Source: DG-33 sp964345105
GTDB lineage: Archaea; Hadarchaeota; Hadarchaeia; Hadarchaeales; Hadarchaeaceae
Length of the DNA: 6,618 nucleotides
Direction of reading: 5' to 3'
Assembly: GCA_964345105.1 (NCBI GenBank)
Contig: CAYFPZ010000038.1
Location: 1 to 6,618, forward strand
Positions 1 to 5,298 of this stretch are shown here, one piece after another. Within the stretch, counting starts at the first letter, position 1, and each line of letters starts with the position of its first letter. The notes under the pieces were generated by a model that searched no databases, had not been told where the DNA came from, and worked only from the letters and a program-made list of their open reading frames with translations. The position numbers and the translations under genes are program-made.

Positions 1-1
1 G

Positions 2-154
2 GCTAGACAGAGGAAGTTGACTCCTGAGTTTGCTGAACGGGCGCGGCGCATCTTGCGCGTGGTTGAGGGGTTTGTTGCCCTTGACTGGACTGATGGGCAG
101 GAATTTTCGCGGAGGCTTGAGCCTTACTTGACCCAATTGAGAAAAGTAATCTAA
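2..154 (+). CDS. C-terminal end of an unidentified protein (truncated by window edge)
   Basis: An open frame enters from the left edge and stops at TAA 152-154, giving 50 residues. The other two forward frames stop within the first 20 bases. The peptide is helical in character and rich in Arg, Glu and Leu (for example LTPEFAERARRILRVVEGF and the ending YLTQLRKVI), with no cysteine pairs or membrane segment. I do not recognise the family. The next gene starts 93 bases downstream behind its own TATA box, so the two are probably not strictly co-transcribed. A tail this short allows no functional call. Confidence 0.55.
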   Translation, partial: ARQRKLTPEFAERARRILRVVEGFVALDWTDGQEFSRRLEPYLTQLRKVI

Positions 155-207
155 TTTACTGTTACTAGAGTATCAATACTTTCGGTGACCTCCCTCCCCT
201 AAAGACG

Positions 208-216
208 CTTAAAAAT
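208..216 (+). promoter_or_regulatory. Probable TATA box of the primase-like gene
   Basis: The AT-rich element CTTAAAAAT stands out in a GC-richer stretch. It would place transcription start near 235-240, just before the GAAGGGAG ribosome site at 236-243 and the ATG at 248. This is inferred from position and composition only. Confidence 0.4.
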
Positions 217-247
217 TCCACCCAAGCGTTCTTTTGAAGGGAGAAAA

Positions 248-1063
248 ATGGAGTATTACAGACGCCGGGATGTAAGACAAACAATCATGGACTTCGCGCG
301 TGCTAGCAACGGCAGCGGCGAGCGGGAATGCACTTTCTACAACGCCCGCGTCAAGAGCATACAGCGCCACCTAAGCAAGCACCCAATTGTTTTGGATTCG
401 GCAGCGGCATTTGACCGAGCATTAGCCTCAGGAGCGACGGCATTCTATTGCTCCTACTGGCGTTATCTAGGTCAAGACTTCTCGCGTCCGATTGGCCACG
501 ATTTGGCATGGATTGTGCGGGCGAGGCGAGGAGGGTTAGAGTTTGCCAAGACGGTAACTGCTTGGGTGATCGAAGCGCTGGCGGAGGGTGGCATCTCCGA
601 GCCGTGGGTTAAGTACTCCGGTCAACTTGGGTTTGATTTATTGATACCTTTCGAGGCCATCCCTCACGAAGCTTGGGCGGGGGATAGTTATGCACTAGCA
701 GATTTACAGAGAGGACTAACAAATTCTATCGCGAGCTATTTAACCGAGCGTCATTCGAGCATTCACGTCAATGGCGTCTCTTCCTCCCTTGAGATAACAC
801 GAGGAACAAACACCTGCCTCCTCTCCGAACTTCGGGTGAGGCGAGGCCTATTACTGGCGCCTATGAGCCTCAACCCGGAGTCGGGCTTGGTTTCGGTTCC
901 CATCGCTCCAGATGAGGTGGCAGAATTTTCCGTGCTTGATGCCAGCCCTGCTGATGCGCGGCCGTTCGAGTGGAAGCGGCCTTCAAGAGTGGTGCATGAG
1001 TTAGTGAAGCATGCCCGCCCGTGGCAGCTCGCTCAAGTCCAAACGAAGCTCGCGATTACCTAG
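248..1063 (+). CDS. Archaeo-eukaryotic primase superfamily protein (PriS/LigD-polymerase-like), probably catalytically dead
   Basis: This 271-residue protein has the order of landmarks seen in PriS and the LigD polymerase domain. They are an N-terminal YYRRRDVR segment, the GATAFYCSYWRY strand (62-73), a motif I position at 85-92, the motif II loop YSGQLGFD (123-130), and the motif III region ending in APMSLNPESGLVSVPI (204-219), which parallels the LPGSLHxKTGL signature. The expected active-site residues are missing. The DxD of motif I reads IVR (89-91), the His of SGxxGxH is Asp130, and SLH/K is SLN/E (209, 211). I see no obvious metal-binding acid upstream of motif III except possibly Glu194. 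Active members make primers or fill in DNA ends. This one more likely has a structural or nucleic-acid-binding role. ATG 248 follows GAAGGGAG at a good distance. The fold call is fairly firm and the loss of activity is inference. Confidence 0.7.
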   Translation: MEYYRRRDVRQTIMDFARASNGSGERECTFYNARVKSIQRHLSKHPIVLDSAAAFDRALASGATAFYCSYWRYLGQDFSRPIGHDLAWIVRARRGGLEFAKTVTAWVIEALAEGGISEPWVKYSGQLGFDLLIPFEAIPHEAWAGDSYALADLQRGLTNSIASYLTERHSSIHVNGVSSSLEITRGTNTCLLSELRVRRGLLLAPMSLNPESGLVSVPIAPDEVAEFSVLDASPADARPFEWKRPSRVVHELVKHARPWQLAQVQTKLAIT

Positions 1064-1170
1064 CTCAAGTAACGCATTAAACAATTTGTATCTTCAGTTA
1101 CTGTTAATTTATTTGGCCTGAATTTCGATTAGGCTATTTCTTGAACTTGGGGTTTTTCGTGTGGCAATTG

Positions 1171-1178
1171 GTTTAAAT
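1171..1178 (+). promoter_or_regulatory. TATA box of the CBS/zinc-finger unit
   Basis: GTTTAAAT lies about 25-30 bases before the ATG at 1202, and no GG-rich ribosome site lies between them. This spacing predicts transcription starting at or next to the ATG, that is, a leaderless mRNA, which is common in archaea. Confidence 0.5.
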
Positions 1179-1201
1179 GCTTTGCAGCGATATTCAAAAC
1201 T

Positions 1202-1588
1202 ATGAAAATTAAAGATGTTATGAAGAAGAATTTGGTTTCAATAGATGGGGAGAGGAAGATAATAGACGCATGCAAGCTCATGGGTAAGATGCATATTGGT
1301 AGTGTTCTTGTCACGTTTGAAAACAAGCCCTTTGGAATATTCACGGAGCGAGATTTGCTTTCGAAAGTCATAGCAAAAGGAGTGGACATAAAGAAAGCCA
1401 AGGTCAAAAAATACGCATCGCATCCTTTGATAACAGTGAGTGGTAATTATAGTGTTCGCGAATGCGCGAGGATAATGTCTGACATGAAGATAAAGCGATT
1501 GATTATCACTTCGCGAGGAAAGATAAAGGGAATATTCACATCATCGGATTTGGCTCGTGTGATATCTAAGTCTCCTCTGGATTTCTGA
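1202..1588 (+). CDS. Stand-alone two-CBS-domain protein
   Basis: The 128-residue protein consists of a CBS pair and little else. Repeat 1 (about residues 1-57) opens with MKIKDVMKKNLVSID and closes with GIFTERDLL (45-53). Repeat 2 (about 67-125) carries the matching GIFTSSDLARV (110-120). Such Bateman modules usually bind adenine nucleotides or S-adenosylmethionine and act as energy or ligand sensors; the ligand cannot be read from the sequence. It appears to be translated from a leaderless message with a TATA box at 1171. Twelve bases after its stop comes a small zinc protein with its own ribosome site, so the two are likely co-transcribed and may work together. The length is normal for archaeal CBS-only proteins. 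Confidence 0.9.
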   Translation: MKIKDVMKKNLVSIDGERKIIDACKLMGKMHIGSVLVTFENKPFGIFTERDLLSKVIAKGVDIKKAKVKKYASHPLITVSGNYSVRECARIMSDMKIKRLIITSRGKIKGIFTSSDLARVISKSPLDF

Positions 1589-1600
1589 GGCGGGGAATAA

Positions 1601-1795
1601 ATGGAGAAATGCTACTGCTGTGGAAGGGAACTTCGCGATAAAGGGTTTGGAGAAAAATGGCGCAAATGTAGGTACTGTGATATGCCGATTTGCTTTAACT
1701 GCACCCATTATTTAGGAGTGCACGTACGTGGGTTATATTCATATTATTTGGATGTTGTTTGTGTTTGTAGAAAATGTAAACCTAAAAAGCAGTAG
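1601..1795 (+). CDS. Small cysteine-rich zinc-binding protein with FYVE/RING-like knuckle spacing
   Basis: This is a 64-residue protein with ten cysteines. Eight form four CxxC pairs: C4/C7, C23/C26, C31/C34 and C56/C59, with gaps of 15, 4 and 21 residues. C6 and C54 are extra, and H36 and H41 lie nearby. The four-pair order with a 4-residue gap between pairs two and three, plus the segment WRKCRYCDMPICFNC (20-34), resembles the FYVE/treble-clef cross-brace, where pairs 1+3 and 2+4 each hold one zinc. An AN1-type finger is an alternative, but the expected His positions do not fit. The RBS is GAGGCGGGG (1587-1595), overlapping the CBS stop. Zinc binding is well supported; partner and function are unknown. 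Confidence 0.8.
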   Translation: MEKCYCCGRELRDKGFGEKWRKCRYCDMPICFNCTHYLGVHVRGLYSYYLDVVCVCRKCKPKKQ

Positions 1796-1870
1796 TTAGC
1801 CCCATTATTCAGTTTGTTGGTATTCACCAGATTTCATAGTTCACTTTGATTTTAATTTTGTACCTTAGGT

Positions 1871-1879
1871 CAAATAAGT
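1871..1879 (+). promoter_or_regulatory. Possible TATA box of the ogg gene
   Basis: CAAATAAGT lies about 45 bases before the GTG start and would give a leader of roughly 20 bases containing the GGGGGCAAGG ribosome site. A second AT-rich candidate (TTTTAATTTT, about 1849-1858) cannot be excluded. Confidence 0.28.
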
Positions 1880-1918
1880 TAACAGTTGGTGTTTTCATAA
1901 GAAAGTGGGGGCAAGGTA

Positions 1919-2551
1919 GTGAGCGCGGATTTAGCGTGCAGGGTAAATGAGCTGAAGCAAGGCAAGACAGGCAAAATCATAGCTCGGAGGATGCGAGAGT
2001 TCAAGAAGCTCAGCCGCAAGAGTAACGAGGAATGGTTCTCGGAGTTGTGCTTCTGCATTCTGACGGCGAACGCTACCGCGAAGCGGGGGATGAAAATTCA
2101 GCAAGAGCTGGGTTGCAAGGGATTTTTGAAGCTCCCGCTCGAGGAACTTAGGCACAAGCTAAGGGCTGCGGGGCACCGATTTTCGAACACTAGGGCGCAA
2201 TTCATCGTCGATGCACGCAAATTTTGCAACATAAAGAATATCATCGAGAGATTCAAGGACGCGTGGCAGGCTCGTGAGTGGCTTGTTGAGAACGTGAGGG
2301 GTGTAGGTTATAAGGAATCGAGCCATTTCTTGCGCAATGTTGGATTTGATGATGTAGCAATTTTGGATCGGCATGTGCTCAGCGTGCTGCGCGAATATGG
2401 ATTAATCGATGAGGTGCCTTGCTCTCTGACACGTGGGCGATATCTGGAGATTGAGGAGAAGCTCGTGGGGCTCGCGGAGAAGCTCGGGCTCACTCTTGGT
2501 GAGCTGGATCTCTATCTTTGGTACTTGAGGACTGGCAAAGTCTTGAAATAA
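1919..2551 (+). CDS. ogg: N-glycosylase/DNA lyase, archaeal 8-oxoguanine glycosylase type 2 (Ogg2)
   Basis: This 210-residue, all-helical HhH-GPD protein removes 8-oxoguanine from DNA and nicks the abasic site. The helix-hairpin-helix is at about 124-131 (VENVRGVG) and runs straight into YKESSHFLRN. Lys132 is the expected Schiff-base nucleophile and Asp150 in AILDRHVL the activating acid. Their 18-residue spacing matches that recalled for the Methanocaldococcus Ogg (Lys129/Asp147). The C-terminal LYLWYLRTGKVLK is the ending expected of the type 2 family, which contacts the base through its terminus. GTG at 1919 is chosen because it gives the usual family length and lies behind GGGGGCAAGG; the first in-frame ATG, about 22 codons later, would remove the first helix. 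No broken motif is seen, so it should be active. Confidence 0.93.
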   Translation: MSADLACRVNELKQGKTGKIIARRMREFKKLSRKSNEEWFSELCFCILTANATAKRGMKIQQELGCKGFLKLPLEELRHKLRAAGHRFSNTRAQFIVDARKFCNIKNIIERFKDAWQAREWLVENVRGVGYKESSHFLRNVGFDDVAILDRHVLSVLREYGLIDEVPCSLTRGRYLEIEEKLVGLAEKLGLTLGELDLYLWYLRTGKVLK

Positions 2552-2567
2552 ATCAAGAACTTTTTTT
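2541..2567 (+). terminator. Hairpin plus T-tract terminator after ogg
   Basis: TCTTGA (2541-2546) and TCAAGA (2553-2558) form a perfect 6-bp stem with an AATAAA loop, followed by AC and seven Ts (2561-2567). The left arm lies in the last ogg codons and the loop overlaps the TAA stop. The T-tract follows only in the plus direction, so it would stop ogg transcription before the opposing decayed gene. Confidence 0.55.
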
Positions 2568-3125
2568 GAAATCAAATGACTCCCATCGCAGCTCGCACTG
2601 GTTTTCAGCTCCCGCAGCCCTTCGCGGCAGGAGGCGAAGGTTAGACCAATCTTGAATGACATCCACAATAACACCTTGTTGTTTCTTGTCGGCTTTCAGA
2701 AAAATTCTTCTACAACTTAAATTTCTTCAAAAGGTGCGCCGAGATAAGAGCCGCGGACATCTCGATGATTACGGACGACGTAGCCCACCCGAACCGCCTT
2801 TTGAGCAGCCCGCCGAACCACGTCGCTTCGATCCTTCACGGATCGTGTGGATTACCCTGACGAGTTCTCCACGCCGCAACCCTTCGAGAGCTTTTGAATC
2901 AACCCTGTCAGCCTGCTGTTCAAGGCCTCGTTGAGCCGGCCTAGCTCGCTGAGGCCCCTACCAGTGGGATCCACCAAGACCGATTCTAGAGGCTCTTCCG
3001 GTTTGCTCTCCCGGCGCGAAAAAAAATTAGTTTAACTTCCATAAATAACTTTCCCACTCTCGGCGAAAAGGTTCGGATTCTGTTGCGAACCCGTTTGATA
3101 ACCTCTTTTTGGGGCCGAATATCAT
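2553..3125 (-). pseudogene. Probable frameshifted remnant of an unidentified gene
   Basis: Read on the minus strand, five protein-like segments follow one another in changing frames. They are 3125-3027 (begins MIFGPKKRLSNGF, ends SYLWKLN-stop), 3031-2852 (contains EEPLESVLVDPTGRG and LGRLNEALNSRL), 2879-2829 (LRRGELVRVIHTIREG), 2829-2710 (EATWFGGLLKRRFGW, stops at TAG) and about 2711-2553 (LKADKKQQGVIVDVIQDW, RWESFDFKKSS, then TGA). Each junction needs only a one- or two-base shift; the first is at a run of eight Ts. Joined, they give roughly 190 residues. No intact frame exists on either strand here. I do not recognise the family. The end sits one base from the ogg stop in convergent orientation. 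Sequencing indels are an alternative, but neighbouring genes are intact. Confidence 0.5.
2619..2640. repeat. Inverted repeat (7-bp stem)
   Basis: CCTTCGC (2619-2625) pairs with GCGAAGG (2634-2640) around an 8-base loop. It lies inside the last coding fragment of the decayed minus-strand gene and has no T-tract, so it may be fortuitous. Confidence 0.3.
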
Positions 3126-3127
3126 AA

Positions 3128-3394
3128 GTGTTGCGTTCGTTTGATGGGTATGAAGAAACATGGGCAATATTAGGTCGAGGTTTGAGGGAAGAAATTAAAG
3201 ACTCAAAGTTAAATTGGATACCTTTAAATAGTTTATAAATTACTTTCGGCGACCGCTCTCCACACAAAAAATTTATAATACACACGCTAGCAGAAAAGGC
3301 AAATATCGACCTCGAACGTGGGGGAAATAGATGGTTTTCATTGCTGAAGAAAGCGGCAGAGCATAAGAACGGTAACAAGCACTCCAATGAGTAA
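3128..3394 (+). pseudogene. Possible decayed gene with an in-frame stop, unidentified product
   Basis: One forward frame runs from just after TAA 3125-3127 to TAA 3392-3394 with a single internal TAA at 3236-3238. The first half contains FDGYEETWAILGRGLREEI and the second half LAEKANIDLERGG and RWFSLLKKAAEHKNG, both with the composition of real soluble helical protein. No ATG or GTG precedes the second half in frame after the internal stop, so it cannot be an independent gene with a standard start. The region around the internal stop is AT-rich with TATA-like runs (3222-3240, 3269-3279), so promoter DNA is a competing reading. I cannot assign a family. Confidence 0.35.
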
Positions 3395-3427
3395 TTTTAG
3401 ATTCTGAATTTTTCAGCTAAGTTATGG

Positions 3428-3778
3428 CTATTTAGGTATCGGTTTGCCATAATACGGCATATCATCCTTAAATCCCTGTATGATTTCACCCCTAATTCCG
3501 TGTACTGCTAAAATCGAAAATACATATGCCATATCACAGAAAATAGAGGCAATAGGAATAACTAAATCTCCTGTTTTAGCCTTACCTTTTTCGATCTTAA
3601 TTCCTTGTTCACGCAAATATGATTCTAGCTCTCCTTTCTTGGGAAATACAGGCACCTTTTTGCCTAGAATTTTTTCGGCCATCTCCTCTAATGAATAAAA
3701 TATCCCTTCTTCCATCTTATCCATTACTAACTTTGGTTTTTCTTGTATGCCGTCTAATTCATCCATACGAATTGGCAT
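3428..3778 (-). CDS. Conserved-looking hypothetical protein, 116 residues
   Basis: The frame is open from 3814, but the start chosen is ATG 3778-3776 because GAGGGGTGGTC lies directly before it, a strong match to the archaeal ribosome site; the upstream Met has none. The product starts MPIRMDELDGIQEKP. Residues about 28-60 (FYSLEEMAEKILGK, then ELESYLREQGI) look like a pair of helices such as a winged-helix or MarR-like recognition unit. They are followed by a basic turn (KIEKGKAKTG), a hydrophobic stretch (VIPIASIFCDMAYVFSILAVHGI) and a C-terminal PYYGKPIPK. The hydrophobic stretch is broken by Asp and is more like a buried helix than a membrane span. I do not recognise the family; DNA binding is only a guess. 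It is divergent from the 46-residue zinc protein. Confidence 0.72.
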   Translation of the reverse strand: MPIRMDELDGIQEKPKLVMDKMEEGIFYSLEEMAEKILGKKVPVFPKKGELESYLREQGIKIEKGKAKTGDLVIPIASIFCDMAYVFSILAVHGIRGEIIQGFKDDMPYYGKPIPK

Positions 3779-3811
3779 GACCACCCCTCTTTTATTTATT
3801 CTATCAATTTT

Positions 3812-3821
3812 CATTAATTAT
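3812..3821 (-). promoter_or_regulatory. Possible TATA box of the 116-residue hypothetical gene
   Basis: On the minus strand, ATAATTAATG (3821-3812) would put transcription start near 3790, leaving a short leader that just includes the GAGGGGTGG ribosome site before ATG 3778. A second AT run (AATAAATAAAA) nearer the start would exclude that ribosome site and is less likely. Confidence 0.33.
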
Positions 3822-3918
3822 GCTTTCTACTCAGAATCAAACGGAATGAAACACTTAGGGTCTCAAACCTCCAAAAATGGCTATCAAACGCCCCCTCAAT
3901 ACAACCACGGTTCGAAAA

Positions 3919-3929
3919 TCTTAAATAAG
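3919..3929 (+). promoter_or_regulatory. TATA box of the 46-residue zinc-knuckle gene
   Basis: TCTTAAATAAG, preceded by the purine-rich CGAAAA expected of a B-recognition element, lies about 50 bases upstream of ATG 3972. It predicts a leader of roughly 25 bases carrying GGAGGG (3961-3966). Confidence 0.5.
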
Positions 3930-3971
3930 CGATGTTTAATCCTATCAAATGGAATTCTTGGGAGGGAAATA

Positions 3972-4112
3972 ATGCCGAGGTGCTGTCCTAAGTGTTGGCA
4001 GTACTATAAGTGTGAGAACCGGAATGATTGTTGTCCTGAGTGTGACTACTACTCTAGCGGCGAGTGCATCTACCCTGAAGTGGAACCTTACGAGGAGTTA
4101 GAAGAGGAGTAA
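3972..4112 (+). CDS. 46-residue zinc-knuckle protein with acidic tail
   Basis: The frame is open from further upstream, but ATG 3972 is selected. It follows GGAGGGAA at about 7 bases, a TATA box lies at the right distance, and the residues before it have no protein-like pattern and overlap the divergent gene's promoter. The protein has two CCPxC knuckles (C4/C5/C8 and C20/C21/C24), extra cysteines at 14 and 32, and a strongly acidic C-terminus (EVEPYEELEEE). Two CPxC pairs about 11 residues apart are typical of a zinc ribbon or rubredoxin-like metal site. Zinc, or less likely iron, binding is therefore expected. Known family and role are not apparent. It is too small to be an enzyme and more likely to be an adaptor. 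Confidence 0.72.
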   Translation: MPRCCPKCWQYYKCENRNDCCPECDYYSSGECIYPEVEPYEELEEE

Positions 4113-4135
4113 TCGCCCTAGAAGATTCAATTTTG

Positions 4136-4150
4136 TGGCGAAAAGCGCCG
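4136..4150. repeat. Short hairpin upstream of the hsp20 promoter
   Basis: TGGCG and CGCCG pair around an AAAAG loop (one T-G wobble). It lies 12 bases upstream of the hsp20 TATA box and could be the end of the zinc-knuckle transcript or an upstream regulatory element. There is no T-tract, so a terminator call is weak. Confidence 0.25.
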
Positions 4151-4161
4151 TGTCCACTCCT

Positions 4162-4172
4162 AAATTTATAAG
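4162..4172 (+). promoter_or_regulatory. TATA box of the hsp20-ACT-hom unit
   Basis: AAATTTATAAG is a near-ideal archaeal TATA element. It predicts transcription start about ten bases before ATG 4203, leaving a very short leader. A weak GTGAG (4196-4200) is the only ribosome-site candidate. Confidence 0.6.
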
Positions 4173-4202
4173 TGCTAGTCGAAACATCTAACTAGTGAGC
4201 AC

Positions 4203-4775
4203 ATGTACAATCCATTCGACGATGAGTTCTTCAAGCGTATGTGGCGCATGATGCGAGATTTAGACCGTGAGTTCAAAAGAATGGAGAACAAATTCAAGAT
4301 AGACTTTCGAGAATTCGAGCGAAGGCCGGGAGTCACGGGCTTTAAGGTGGAGATAAGGGACTTCGGTAAAGGCAAACCGGAGGTCAAAGTAACACCGATA
4401 GGCAAGCGCCCGATGAGGATAGCGCCACTCAAAGCGCCAGCCGAAGTGCCCGTGGAACGGCCGAAGCCGCCAAAGGTTGAACGGAAAGAAATCAAACCCG
4501 TAACCCGCATGCTTGAAACAAACTGCGGGAAGATAGAGCGTCTTGACGAAATCGTGCTTACGATGCAGGTGCCGGGAGTGAAGAAGGAAGATGTGGAGGT
4601 TAGGCAGCTGGGTAACGCGCTCGAAATCATTGCGCGGAAGCCTAGTGGCGAGGCATATTTTGGGGCGTTTGAGCTTCCGCCTGATGCGGCGCCAAGCAAG
4701 CGAGAGGTTGAGCTGAAAGGGAAAATGTTGATTATCTCAATCCCGAGGAGAAGGCGCTCTAGCATGAAGTCTTGA
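4203..4775 (+). CDS. Hsp20/alpha-crystallin family small heat-shock protein
   Basis: This is a 190-residue protein that probably holds unfolding proteins in large cytoplasmic oligomers without ATP. The alpha-crystallin domain covers about 103-181: it contains LDEIVLTMQVPGVKKEDVEVR (114-134, the usual strand and PGVKKED turn), ALEIIARK, FGAFELPPDA and VELKGKMLIISIP. The N-terminal arm (1-40) is rich in Met, Phe, Arg and Asp and likely drives oligomer assembly. Residues 44-64 (GFKVEIRDFGKGKPEVKV) resemble the extra strand pair seen in some archaeal Hsp20 proteins. A proline-rich basic linker (66-100) joins the two parts. The C-terminus is short and basic (RRRRSSMKS), without a clear IxI/V tail beyond ISI. 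Its stop is 19 bases before the ACT gene, so co-transcription is likely. Confidence 0.87.
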   Translation: MYNPFDDEFFKRMWRMMRDLDREFKRMENKFKIDFREFERRPGVTGFKVEIRDFGKGKPEVKVTPIGKRPMRIAPLKAPAEVPVERPKPPKVERKEIKPVTRMLETNCGKIERLDEIVLTMQVPGVKKEDVEVRQLGNALEIIARKPSGEAYFGAFELPPDAAPSKREVELKGKMLIISIPRRRRSSMKS

Positions 4776-4794
4776 GGGAAGTGAGGGTGAGGAA

Positions 4795-5298
4795 ATGTTG
4801 ATAAGGCTCGAAATGGAGCTCGAGGACGTCCCAGGACAGCTCGTCAAAGCGCTCGAGCCCATCTCACGCTACGGGGGAAACATTCAAAGCATCATGCACC
4901 AGCGCGAGCGAAAGACACCACTCGGGCGGCTACCTGTCATGTTGATTTTTGAGATTGGCGAGCGAGCGAGGCTGAATCGAATTTTAGCGGCACTTCGAGC
5001 GATGGGAGTGCAGATTACTCGGATTGGAGAACGCGAAGGTGCAGTGAGGACCACAGTTTTGTTGATAGGTCACATTATCCATACCGACGTTCGGGACACC
5101 ATCGATCGCTTGAACGCTCTCAAGGGGGTAATGGTATCCGACTTAAGTCTCGCGATGGGTGCCCCCGGCCAGGAGTCGGCAGCTCGAATGACGATCGTGG
5201 CTGATGACGAGAAGCATACGAATTTGGCCCTCTCCAGAATGCAGCAAATAGCAGACAGAAAAGAGCTGCTTATGATAACTTCACTTGAGGCGGAATGA
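4795..5298 (+). CDS. Two-ACT-domain regulatory protein, probable partner of homoserine dehydrogenase
   Basis: The 167 residues form two ACT modules. The first (about 2-78) has the amino-acid-binding loop DVPGQLVKAL (11-20) and GGNIQSI (27-33). The second (about 86-165) has TTVLLIGHIIHTDVRDTIDRL, SAARMTIVADD and a final LLMITSLEAE strand. ACT domains bind amino acids and adjust enzyme activity. The gene is read through by the dehydrogenase, with an ATGA stop/start overlap, and that enzyme lacks an ACT domain. Feedback control of homoserine or threonine synthesis, with the subunit supplied in trans, is the most economical inference. The RBS GGGTGAGG (4785-4792) is strong. The bound amino acid cannot be read here; threonine is the obvious guess. 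Confidence 0.85.
   Translation: MLIRLEMELEDVPGQLVKALEPISRYGGNIQSIMHQRERKTPLGRLPVMLIFEIGERARLNRILAALRAMGVQITRIGEREGAVRTTVLLIGHIIHTDVRDTIDRLNALKGVMVSDLSLAMGAPGQESAARMTIVADDEKHTNLALSRMQQIADRKELLMITSLEAE

Noticed and set aside
156..1106. 9-base direct repeat TTACTGTTA on both sides of the primase-like gene (156-164 and 1098-1106)
   Set aside because: It is too short to be more than chance, and there are no inverted ends or other signs of an inserted element.
1129..1423. Minus-strand open frames opposite the CBS gene
   Set aside because: They are antisense shadows of a clear two-CBS gene with no ribosome site or family pattern.
2656..2934. A 92-codon plus-strand open frame
   Set aside because: Its translation is Arg/Pro/Ser-rich with no domain-like pattern, and it is antisense to better protein-like segments on the minus strand.
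2745..3015. GC-rich block in an AT-rich interval as a possible structured RNA (RNase P or SRP type)
   Set aside because: I found none of the conserved RNase P or SRP core sequences on either strand, and the block is better explained by frameshifted coding segments on the minus strand.
3331..3366. Eleven-codon ATG frame behind GTGGGGGA near 3318
   Set aside because: It stops almost at once and lies in a different frame from the protein-like reading; it is too short to support.
2986..3387. A 133-codon minus-strand open frame
   Set aside because: The first two thirds do not look like protein and lie opposite the better forward frame; only the short end near 3046-3020 might belong to the decayed gene in another frame.
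3747..3971. Longer N-terminal extension of the 46-residue zinc protein
   Set aside because: The extension overlaps the divergent gene and its promoter, has no ribosome site, and the strong GGAGGG and TATA box both point to ATG 3972.
4175..4765. 196-codon minus-strand open frame opposite hsp20
   Set aside because: It is Ser/Leu-rich in the way antisense frames usually are, while the plus strand encodes a recognisable alpha-crystallin domain.
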